Source: Streptomyces bauhiniae
GTDB taxonomy: Bacteria; Actinomycetota; Actinomycetes; Streptomycetales; Streptomycetaceae
Direction of reading: 5' to 3'
Length of the DNA: 64,000 nucleotides
NCBI RefSeq assembly: GCF_004784475.1
Contig: NZ_SRRT01000010.1
Span: 62,001-126,000 of the forward strand
This document shows, in pieces, positions 16,758 to 23,915 of the stretch. The position numbers and the translations under genes are program-made. Position 1 is the first letter of the stretch. The number at the start of each line of letters is the position of its first letter. The notes beneath the pieces are model-generated. The model was not told the origin of the DNA, made no database searches, and saw nothing but the letters and a program-made list of their open reading frames with translations.

Positions 16758-17726
16758 ATGAGCAGCTCCGAGACGCCCCGCGGGCCCGTCGACTCCTCCC
16801 GCGTCCCGCGCTACGCGGGCCCCGCGACCTTCGCCCGGCTGCCCCGGCTGGACGAGGTCGGCCGCGCGGACGTCGCCGTGGTCGGCGTGCCGTTCGACTC
16901 CGGCGTCTCGTACCGGCCGGGCGCCCGCTTCGGCGGCAACGCCATCCGTGAGGCGTCCCGGCTGCTGCGCCCGTACAACCCCGCGCAGGACGCCTCCCCG
17001 TTCGCCCTGGCGCAGGTCGCGGACGGCGGCGACATCGCGGTGAACCCGTTCAACATCAACGAGGCCGTCGACACCATCGAGGCCGCCGCCGACGACCTGC
17101 TCGGCACCGGCGCCCGCCTGATGACGCTGGGCGGCGACCACACCATCGCGCTGCCGCTGCTGCGCTCGGTCGCCAAGAAGCACGGCCCGGTCGCGCTGCT
17201 GCACTTCGACGCGCACCTCGACACCTGGGACACCTACTTCGGCGCCGAGTACACCCACGGCACGCCGTTCCGCCGCGCGGTGGAGGAGGGCATCCTCGAC
17301 ACGTCGGCGCTGTCCCACGTGGGTACGCGCGGCCCGCTGTACGGCAAGCAGGACCTCACCGACGACGAGAAGATGGGCTTCGGCATCGTCACCTCGGCGG
17401 ACGTCTACCGCCGGGGCGCGGACGAGGTCGCCGACCAGTTGCGCCAGCGCATCGGGGACCGCCCGCTGTACATCTCCATCGACATCGACTGCCTCGACCC
17501 GGCGCACGCCCCGGGCACCGGCACCCCCGAGGCGGGCGGCATGACCTCCCGCGAGCTGCTGGAGATCCTGCGCGGCCTCGCGTCCTGCAACCTGGTCTCG
17601 GCGGACGTGGTCGAGGTCGCCCCGGCCTACGACCACGCCGAGATCACGTCGGTCGCGGCCTCGCACACGGCGTACGAACTGACCACCATCATGTCCCGGC
17701 AGATCGCGGAGGCTCGCGACAAGTGA
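16758..17726 (+). CDS. Agmatinase/guanidinobutyrase (ureohydrolase)
   Basis: A 322-residue Mn-dependent ureohydrolase that splits urea from a guanidino compound. All metal motifs are present: GGDHTIALP, HFDAHLDTWDTYFG and SIDIDCLDPAHAPGTGTPE. The loop HGTPFRRAVEEG is typical of agmatinase/guanidinobutyrase rather than arginase. ATG 16758 follows GAAGG. The ThDP gene begins at GTG 17723, overlapping the stop as GTGA, so the two are translationally coupled. Products would be putrescine (from agmatine) or GABA (from 4-guanidinobutyrate). The coupled 2-ketoacid-decarboxylase-like enzyme makes the guanidinobutyrate route attractive. Confidence 0.9.
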   Translation: MSSSETPRGPVDSSRVPRYAGPATFARLPRLDEVGRADVAVVGVPFDSGVSYRPGARFGGNAIREASRLLRPYNPAQDASPFALAQVADGGDIAVNPFNINEAVDTIEAAADDLLGTGARLMTLGGDHTIALPLLRSVAKKHGPVALLHFDAHLDTWDTYFGAEYTHGTPFRRAVEEGILDTSALSHVGTRGPLYGKQDLTDDEKMGFGIVTSADVYRRGADEVADQLRQRIGDRPLYISIDIDCLDPAHAPGTGTPEAGGMTSRELLEILRGLASCNLVSADVVEVAPAYDHAEITSVAASHTAYELTTIMSRQIAEARDK

Positions 17727-19408
17727 CGCACGACCACGACCTGGAACTCCGCCCGACCGAGGCGCAGACAGAGGCGGCCCTGAATCCCCCGCCGGGGCGC
17801 AACGGCGGCGACCTGGTCGTGGAGACGCTGGCCGGGCTCGGCGCGACGACCGTCTTCGGGCTGCCCGGCCAGCACGCGCTCGGCATGTTCGACGCGCTGC
17901 GCCGCTCGTCGCTGCGGTACATCGGCCTGCGGGTGGAGAACAACGCCGGCTTCGCGGCGGACGCGTACGGCCGGATCACCGGGGAGGCGGCGCCGCTGCT
18001 GCTGTCCACCGGGCCGGGGGCGCTGACCTCGCTGGCGGCGCTGCAGGAGGCGGCGTCGGCGTCGGCGCCCGTGCTGGCGATCAGCAGCCAGATCCCGACG
18101 GCGGGGCTGGGGGGTGGTCGACACGGTTATCTGCATGAACTCCCGGATCAGTCGGCATCGTTCCGGGGGGTTGTGAAGTCGGTTCACACGGTGCGTGCGC
18201 AGTCGCAGATTCCGTCGGCTATCGCGGAGGCGTGGCGGTCGGCGCTCACGGCTCCGCACGGGCCGGTGTGGGTGGAGATCCCGCAGGACGTGCTCCTCGC
18301 GGAGACCTCCCTGCCGGTGGTGACGGCGCCGGACGCGACCCCGGAGGAACTCGTCCCGCGCGTCGAACTCACGGCGGTGGCAGCGGACTTGCTGTCCCGT
18401 GCGCTGCGTCCCGCGATCATCGCGGGCGGGGGAGTCGTACGGGCGGACGCCTCGGGCAAGCTGCGGCAACTGGCGGAGAAGCTGGACGCCCCGGTGGTGA
18501 CCACCTTCGGCGGCAAGGGCGCCTTCCCCTGGGAGCACCCGCTGTCCCTCCAGTCCTGGCTGGAGGACCGGCACATGACCGACCTGCTGGAGGACGCGGA
18601 CGTCCTGCTGGTGGTCGGGTCGGGGCTCGGTGAACTCTCCTCGAACTACCACACGTTCAAGCCGCGCGGCCGAGTGATCCAGATCGAGGCCGACCTCGGC
18701 AAGCTGGAGTCCAACCACCCGGCGCTGGGCATCCACGCGGACGCCCGCCTCGCACTCCAAGCCCTGCTGGAGACGGTGTCCGAGCGGACCGACGTCACGG
18801 CGGCGGAGCGGGTACGGGACGTGCTCGGCCGTATCGGGGAGCGCATCGCCGGGCAGGAACTCACGCTGGAGCAGGATGTGTTGGCGTCCGTCCGCCGGGC
18901 GCTCCCGGCCGGCTCGCCGTCCTTCTGGGACATGACGATCCTCGCCTACTGGGCCTGGTCCGCCTTCGACCCGCGCGGTGCCAACACCATGCACTCCGCC
19001 CAGGGCGCGGGCGGCCTCGGCTACGGCTTCCCCGCCGCCCTCGGCGCGGCCGCCGCCGACCCGACCCACCCGGTCCTCGCGGTCTCCGGCGACGGGGGCG
19101 CGCTGTACTCCATCGCGGAGCTGGCGACGGCTCGCCAGTACGACCTCCCGGTCACCTGGCTCATCGTCGACGACGGCGGCTACGGCATCCTCCGCGAGTA
19201 CATGACGGACGCCTTCGGCGAGCCGACCGCGACGGAGCTGACCCGGCCGGACTATGTCGCCCTCGCGGAGTCCTTCGGGGTGCCGGGTGTGCGGACCTCC
19301 CCGGAGACCCTGGAGGCGGACCTGTCCAAGGCGCTGGCCGCGCCCGGGCCTTCGGTGGTCGTACTGCCCGCGGTGCTGCGGATGTTCGCGCCCACGCACC
19401 TGGGCTGA
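17723..19408 (+). CDS. ThDP-dependent decarboxylase-like enzyme, possibly 2-ketoarginine decarboxylase
   Basis: A 561-residue enzyme of the acetolactate synthase/benzoylformate decarboxylase superfamily with three domains: a Pyr domain containing RVENNAGFAADAYGR (Glu that activates ThDP), a central domain with the FGGKGAFPW loop, and a PP domain with GDGGALYSIAEL...IVDDGGYGILR. In the cofactor motif GDG-x(26)-NN, the usual Asn-Asn is Asp-Asp here. Being coupled to an agmatinase-family gene suggests AruI-type decarboxylation of 2-ketoarginine to 4-guanidinobutyraldehyde in arginine catabolism; annotation as a generic 'acetolactate synthase' would be misleading. No transaminase or aldehyde dehydrogenase for the pathway is adjacent. 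Confidence 0.8.
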   Translation: MTHDHDLELRPTEAQTEAALNPPPGRNGGDLVVETLAGLGATTVFGLPGQHALGMFDALRRSSLRYIGLRVENNAGFAADAYGRITGEAAPLLLSTGPGALTSLAALQEAASASAPVLAISSQIPTAGLGGGRHGYLHELPDQSASFRGVVKSVHTVRAQSQIPSAIAEAWRSALTAPHGPVWVEIPQDVLLAETSLPVVTAPDATPEELVPRVELTAVAADLLSRALRPAIIAGGGVVRADASGKLRQLAEKLDAPVVTTFGGKGAFPWEHPLSLQSWLEDRHMTDLLEDADVLLVVGSGLGELSSNYHTFKPRGRVIQIEADLGKLESNHPALGIHADARLALQALLETVSERTDVTAAERVRDVLGRIGERIAGQELTLEQDVLASVRRALPAGSPSFWDMTILAYWAWSAFDPRGANTMHSAQGAGGLGYGFPAALGAAAADPTHPVLAVSGDGGALYSIAELATARQYDLPVTWLIVDDGGYGILREYMTDAFGEPTATELTRPDYVALAESFGVPGVRTSPETLEADLSKALAAPGPSVVVLPAVLRMFAPTHLG

Positions 19409-19417
19409 CCGGCCGGT

Positions 19418-19458
19418 CGGTGGTGAACGCCCCCTCTGCACAGGGGAGTTCACCACCG
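19418..19458. terminator. Bidirectional terminator between convergent genes
   Basis: CGGTGGTGAAC (19418-19428) pairs perfectly with GTTCACCACCG (19448-19458); an inner CCCCT/AGGGG extends the stem. It sits between the ThDP gene stop and the convergent endonuclease stop at 19467. Confidence 0.8.
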
Positions 19459-19466
19459 TCGTGCTT

Positions 19467-20270
19467 CTACCAGATCGCGTCGACCCACTCCGGGTGGTCG
19501 ATGAACGGGTTCCGGTTGTGCTGGTAGGTGTCGTAGATGACCTGGTTGCGCTTCTCCTCGAAGGCGCTCGGCGGGTCCTCGTCGCTCCACTGCTTGAGGA
19601 CGGACAGCTTGCCGATGTTCGGGCTGCTGCCGTTGTTGACCTTCTCGTTGGGCTCCAGGTCGGCGAAGCCGTCGCCCCCGTCGTAGCGGACCGCCATGTA
19701 GAGGATCATCCGGGCCACGTCGCCCTTGTCCGCGTCGCGCGGCTCGAAGGAGTCGGAGTCGGTGAGGCTGCCGCCCCCGCCGCTGACCGCGCTGCCGCCG
19801 TTGTCGAAGTCCTTGTTGCCGCGGATGCTGTTGACCTGGACGTCCGCGGGGCGCAGGTGGTGCAGGTCGGTGCCGGGACCGGTCACCTCGCCGAAGTCGC
19901 CGTGCGACTTGGCCCAGGTGTGCTCGCGGTTCCAGTCGCCGGTGCTGCCGCCGTTGAGGGACTTGGCGCGGGAGACGCCGCTGTAGAGCAGGATCACGTT
20001 GTTGCTGTTGTTCGGGTCCTGGTCGGTGACCTTCAGCGCGTCCCAGACCGCCGAGTACGAGATCTTGCTCTGGCTGCTGATGATGGTGTGCAGCGAGGAC
20101 TTGAGACTCGCGCCCGTCTTGCCGACGGCGTTCTTGTAGTACGTGGTGTCGTACGAGGTCGTCGTCGCGCTTGCCGGGGTGGCGACCGCAGCGGGCAGGG
20201 TGAGGCCGACGAGCAGGGCCGAAACGGCCAGCGCCGGAGCCTTCCAACGGTGCATGTGCGTCACGGGCAT
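19467..20270 (-). CDS. Secreted endonuclease I-type nuclease
   Basis: A 267-residue exported protein. The Sec signal is clear (MHRWKAPALAVSALLVGLTL, cleavage near ATPASA). The mature part matches the bacterial endonuclease I family: WNREHTWAKSHGDF with the catalytic His, TDLHHLRPADVQVNSIRGN, and GDVARMILYMAVRY. Such enzymes degrade DNA outside the cell. In-frame ATGs at 20270 and 20255 are both possible and neither has a good ribosome site; the shorter one gives the more compact signal peptide. It is monocistronic, convergent with the ThDP gene. Family assignment is firm; whether RNA is also cut is not visible. Confidence 0.88.
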   Translation of the reverse strand: MPVTHMHRWKAPALAVSALLVGLTLPAAVATPASATTTSYDTTYYKNAVGKTGASLKSSLHTIISSQSKISYSAVWDALKVTDQDPNNSNNVILLYSGVSRAKSLNGGSTGDWNREHTWAKSHGDFGEVTGPGTDLHHLRPADVQVNSIRGNKDFDNGGSAVSGGGGSLTDSDSFEPRDADKGDVARMILYMAVRYDGGDGFADLEPNEKVNNGSSPNIGKLSVLKQWSDEDPPSAFEEKRNQVIYDTYQHNRNPFIDHPEWVDAIW

Positions 20271-20454
20271 GAGGGTGCCGATCTACGCGGGTTGATTGAG
20301 CGGACAACGAGCGTGACATGAACACGCGTACATGGCGGTGAAGAGGAAGTGACCGTTGTGTGTCGAGATCCGGCAAGTGGCGTGCGCCGGGCGCGGTTTG
20401 GCGAGGAGCAGGAGCTGTCCTTCATTGCGCCCGGCGAGGCTGCGAACCTGTGCC

Positions 20455-21141
20455 TCAAGCCTTTGGCGCGTCGAGCAGCACCTGTGCCAGTTCGCGCGGT
20501 CGGGAGAACATCGGCCAGTGACCGGTGTCCATGCGGACCAGCCGCCAGTGACCGTCGGCCACCAACTGGGCCACGTCGTCGTCGGGTTCCTCCCCTGCGG
20601 GTGCGCAGAGGACGTAGGTCGCCTTGAGATCGCTGAGCGGGCCGGACAATACGGCGGGCTCGGTCAGGGTGCGGCCCGGGTGGGGCGTGGAGTCGGCCAC
20701 GATCCGGGCGATCTGCTGCTCGGTGAGGTCGTGGCCGGCGTAGTGGGAGGCGGCGGCGGGCGGCCAGAAGCCGTCGTTCCGGGCGAGGGATGCCTCGATG
20801 TCCGGCCAGGGCCCGGCGAAGGACTCGCCGTCGACCGGGATGCTGGAGTCGAGGAAGACGGTGTGCGCGAGCCGGTCCCCGAGGCGTTCCGCGGCTTGGC
20901 CTACGGGGATACCGGCGTAGCTGTGCCCCACGAGGACGACCTCGCGCAGATCCAGCCGTTCGACCTCGTCGACGATGTCCTGGACGTGCGTCTGCTGCCC
21001 GGCCGGGACGCCCCGCTTCTCGGCGAGGCCCGAGAGCGTCAGCGGGTAGGCGCCGTGACCGGCCTCCCGGAGGTGCGGTACGACGGCGTCCCAGGCCCAT
21101 GCGCCCAGGCGGGCGCCCGGTACGAGTATGAAGTTGACCAT
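20455..21141 (-). CDS. Alpha/beta hydrolase (EstC-like esterase)
   Basis: A 228-residue cytoplasmic alpha/beta hydrolase. The N-terminal strand FILVPGARLGAWAWDAVVPH carries the oxyanion region, GHSYAG is the nucleophile elbow (Ser), an FLDSSIP strand follows, and DTGHWPMF near the C-terminus gives the catalytic His. The family includes EstC/pyrethroid-hydrolase-like and salicylate-esterase-like enzymes; no substrate can be inferred. The gene stands alone on the minus strand, 184 bases upstream of the endonuclease start and 134 bases downstream of the MFS gene stop with a hairpin between. Confidence 0.85.
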   Translation of the reverse strand: MVNFILVPGARLGAWAWDAVVPHLREAGHGAYPLTLSGLAEKRGVPAGQQTHVQDIVDEVERLDLREVVLVGHSYAGIPVGQAAERLGDRLAHTVFLDSSIPVDGESFAGPWPDIEASLARNDGFWPPAAASHYAGHDLTEQQIARIVADSTPHPGRTLTEPAVLSGPLSDLKATYVLCAPAGEEPDDDVAQLVADGHWRLVRMDTGHWPMFSRPRELAQVLLDAPKA

Positions 21142-21200
21142 GGGGGCACGGTAGCGGGGGCCCTGGGCGCGCGGAGTTCGGCATCTTGCGGATCTCGAAG

Positions 21201-21231
21201 GGCGGGGGCGCCCTCCTGGGACGCCCCCGCC
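21201..21231 (-). terminator. Hairpin terminator after MFS gene
   Basis: GGCGGGGGCG and CGCCCCCGCC form a perfect 10-bp stem around an 11-base loop, 45 bases beyond the MFS stop on the minus strand. Confidence 0.7.
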
Positions 21232-21275
21232 GATCTCGTCTGATGCTTGGCCGAGAGTGCCTACCGAGGCAGGCC

Positions 21276-22667
21276 CTAGGATCGCCGGGCGGCCCTGCGG
21301 CCCGCCAGTACCCCCAACAGGACCAGCGCCGCGTTTACCGCGATTGCCGTCTTCAGGCCCGTCAGGATGGCCGGGGCCGTCGGGCCCGGCATTGCGGCCG
21401 TGGCGATCGCGCTCATGACCGGGGCGCCCATGGTGATGCCGATTTGCTGGGTCATGGTGGCGAGGCCGGTGGCGAGGCCCTGTTCGTGGTCGGCCAGGCC
21501 GGACGTGGCGGTGACCATGAAGCCGACGATGACGAGCATGTTGCCGACGCCGCCGGTGAAGGTGGCGGCGAGCAGGAGCGCCAGCGAGCCGTGACCCTCG
21601 CCGAGGCCCAACAGGGCGGCCGTGGAGGCCGCTTGGACGAGCCCGCCGACGATCAGTGTCCGCCGGTTGCCCAGCCGCCCGATGACCCGGGGCGCGGCCG
21701 AGCCCCCGACGACCGTACCCACGCCCAGCACACCGAAGGCCAGCCCGGCCGCGAGCGGGGAGAAGCCGAGCACGTTCTGGAGGTACAGCGTCAGCAGGAA
21801 GACCAGCGAGGTCTCGGTGAGGAACGCGAGCAGCCCGACGACGTTCCCCCAGGCCACGGTGGGCTTCCGCAGCACCCCGAGCGGTACCAGCGGGGCGGCG
21901 GCCCGGCGCTCCACGGCGTGGAAGGCGAGCAGCAGGGCGGCGCCGGCGGCGAGCGAGAGCAGCGCGTACGGGGAGGTCCAGCCGTGCTCGCCGGCCTGCG
22001 TGAGGCCGAGGACGACGGCGAGGAGGCCGAGGGTGACGGTGAGGGCGCCGGGCAGGTCCAGCTTGGGGCGGTGGACGGGCCTAGACTCCGCGACGACCGT
22101 CGGGGCGAGGAGCAGTACGGTGAGGGCGACTGGGACGTTGATGAAGAAGGCCCAGCGCCAGGAGAGCAGGTCGGTCAGGACGCCGCCGAGGATCGCGCCG
22201 GTGGTGAACCCCGCTGACATCAAAGCCCCGTTGAGCCCGAGCGCCTTCTCCCGCAGGGGTCCCTCGGGGAACGAGGTCGTCATCAGTGACAGCCCCGCCG
22301 GGGTCACCGCGGCCGTGGCCAGCCCTTGCAGCACGCGGGCGGCGAGCAGCACCTCGGGGCTGGTGGCGAGACCGCCCGCGAGGGAGGCGACGGCGAGTAC
22401 GGCGAGGCCGCCCAGGAACAGCCGACGGCGCCCGAACAGGTCGGCGACGCGGCCGAAGAGCAGGGTGAAGCCGGCCGCGCACAGGGCGAAGGAGGTGCCG
22501 ATCCACTGGAGTTGGCCGAGGGGGAAGCCGAGGCCCTGGCCGATGACGGGGAGGGCGACGTTGAGGATGGAGAAGTCCACGGCGAGCATGAACTGGGCGG
22601 CGAGGAGGAGGACGAGGGTGAGGCGGAGGCGGGGGGTGAGGGTCGTCGGTGCGAGCGTCGTGGTCAT
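21276..22667 (-). CDS. MFS drug-efflux transporter (DHA2, 14-TMS type)
   Basis: A 463-residue membrane protein with about 14 hydrophobic helices. DHA2 marks: AVDFSILNVALPVIG in TM1, the motif A loop GRVADLFGRRRLFLGG between TM2 and TM3, and GLSLMTTSFPEG ahead of TM5; MNGALM-type motif C residues occur around GALMSAGFTTGAILGG. Such proteins export drugs with proton antiport. It is divergent from a MmyB-like regulator, with a perfect 25-bp palindrome between them, a standard arrangement for drug-inducible efflux. Substrate unknown. Confidence 0.9.
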   Translation of the reverse strand: MTTTLAPTTLTPRLRLTLVLLLAAQFMLAVDFSILNVALPVIGQGLGFPLGQLQWIGTSFALCAAGFTLLFGRVADLFGRRRLFLGGLAVLAVASLAGGLATSPEVLLAARVLQGLATAAVTPAGLSLMTTSFPEGPLREKALGLNGALMSAGFTTGAILGGVLTDLLSWRWAFFINVPVALTVLLLAPTVVAESRPVHRPKLDLPGALTVTLGLLAVVLGLTQAGEHGWTSPYALLSLAAGAALLLAFHAVERRAAAPLVPLGVLRKPTVAWGNVVGLLAFLTETSLVFLLTLYLQNVLGFSPLAAGLAFGVLGVGTVVGGSAAPRVIGRLGNRRTLIVGGLVQAASTAALLGLGEGHGSLALLLAATFTGGVGNMLVIVGFMVTATSGLADHEQGLATGLATMTQQIGITMGAPVMSAIATAAMPGPTAPAILTGLKTAIAVNAALVLLGVLAGRRAARRS

Positions 22668-22714
22668 GTCCGTCAGGCTGGCCGGAGGGGCGGGGGTCAG
22701 CCAGAACCGTGCGG

Positions 22715-22739
22715 AGGGTGGTCATGACGTGACCACCCT
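22715..22739. promoter_or_regulatory. Perfect 25-bp operator palindrome between MFS and regulator genes
   Basis: AGGGTGGTCA-TGACG-TGACCACCCT has two perfect 10-bp arms and a 5-base spacer. It lies 47 bases upstream of the MFS start and 51 bases upstream of the regulator start. It is most likely the binding site of the adjacent regulator controlling both genes. Confidence 0.65.
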
Positions 22740-22790
22740 TGGCGGGGCGGAGCGCGCCATCATGGAAGCCCCGACCTTCAGGAGGCAGCG

Positions 22791-23675
22791 ATGGACGTTC
22801 CGTCCGACCTGGGCGAGTTCCTCAAGTCCCGCCGTGCGGCGCTGCGTCCGGAGGAGGTGGGCCTCACCCCGCTCCCGACCCGGCGCCGGGTGCGCGGCCT
22901 GCGCCGCGAGGAACTGGCCATGCTGTCCGGCGTCAGCGTCACCCACTACACCCGCCTGGAACAGGGCCGCGCGGCCGGCGCCTCGGACTCCGTCCTCACA
23001 GCCATCGCCCGCACCCTCCGCCTCACCGACGACGAGACGGCCCACCTGCGCGCCCTGGCCCGCCCGTCCCACCGTCCGACCCCGTCCCGCCCGGAACACG
23101 CGAGCCCGTCGGTACGCCAGTTGCTGTCCGCGATGCCCGGCGTCCCCGCCCTGGCCCTGGACCGCCGCAACGACATCCTGGCCTGGAACACCCCCGGCCA
23201 CACCCTCCTGGCCCCCCACCTCCCCACCGACGCCCCGGAGTCGGCCGCCACCCGCCCCAACCTGACCCGCATGCTCTTCCTGGACCCCGACTACCGCGCC
23301 CTGTACCGCGACTGGCCCACGGAAGCGGTTCTGGCGGTCGCCTCCCTCCGCCAAGTGACGGCGAACCACCCCCACGACCAACGCCTGACGGACCTGGTGG
23401 GCCAACTGACGATCCACTCGGACGAGTTCACAACCCTCTGGAAACGCCACCCGGTCCGCACGTGCACCTCGGGCGTGAAACACCTGCACCACCCGACGGC
23501 GGGCCCCTTCGACCTGACCTTCGAAACCCTGACCCTCCCGTCCCCTGTGGGTCAGCGCCTGATCACGTACACGGCGGAGGCAGGCTCGGCCTCGGAACGG
23601 GCGCTCCGCGTACTCCAGAGCCTCGACAGGCCCTACGCCGTGCCGGGCTCCGGTTCACGCGTCGGCTTGTCGTAG
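22791..23675 (+). CDS. XRE-family regulator with MmyB-like ligand domain
   Basis: A 294-residue regulator. The N-terminal helix-turn-helix (residues about 5-70) reads LGEFLKSRRAALRPEEVGL and RGLRREELAMLSGVSVTHYT, the typical start of this actinobacterial family; the C-terminal MmyB-like (MLTR) domain contains LDRRNDILAWN and the FDLTFETLTLPSPVGQRLI strand pair. The domain resembles a PAS fold and may bind a hydrophobic ligand. ATG 22791 follows AGGAGG with a 5-base spacer. It is divergent from the MFS exporter and probably regulates it. Its last 21 bases overlap the convergent S1-domain gene. Confidence 0.9.
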   Translation: MDVPSDLGEFLKSRRAALRPEEVGLTPLPTRRRVRGLRREELAMLSGVSVTHYTRLEQGRAAGASDSVLTAIARTLRLTDDETAHLRALARPSHRPTPSRPEHASPSVRQLLSAMPGVPALALDRRNDILAWNTPGHTLLAPHLPTDAPESAATRPNLTRMLFLDPDYRALYRDWPTEAVLAVASLRQVTANHPHDQRLTDLVGQLTIHSDEFTTLWKRHPVRTCTSGVKHLHHPTAGPFDLTFETLTLPSPVGQRLITYTAEAGSASERALRVLQSLDRPYAVPGSGSRVGLS

Positions 23676-23915
23676 CCGCCGCGCGATGTCGATGTCCCGC
23701 TGCAGCGCACTGAGTCGGGGAGGCTGTCGACCGGCGTCCAGGACGACAACATGCAGCACATCTCCCACCTGGGGCGGTGCGGCGTTCTGATCCCACCAGG
23801 ATGGGTGTTTCACCTGGTCGATGAATCCGCTCTCTCCGTCGACGTTCACTTGCGCCCCTACGGGCGCAACGGCCACCACGGTCACGTCGAGTTCCTGATG
23901 ATTGCGGAATGTCAC
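23655..23915 (-). CDS. Small S1/OB-fold protein, candidate immunity protein of the RHS toxin
   Basis: An 86-residue protein coupled to the RHS gene: its GTG (23915) overlaps the RHS stop as GTGA. It reads as one S1-like OB-fold: VTVVAVAPVGAQVNVDG, GFIDQVK, PQVGDVLHVVVLD, RLSALQRDIDIARRLR. S1 domains normally bind RNA. The position directly after the toxin tip is where immunity genes sit in polymorphic-toxin loci, so I propose an immunity or toxin-modulating function; that role is inference, and no S1-type immunity family is known to me with certainty. Its G+C looks lower than that of the flanks. It overlaps the convergent regulator gene by 21 bases. Confidence 0.72.
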   Translation of the reverse strand: MTFRNHQELDVTVVAVAPVGAQVNVDGESGFIDQVKHPSWWDQNAAPPQVGDVLHVVVLDAGRQPPRLSALQRDIDIARRLRQADA

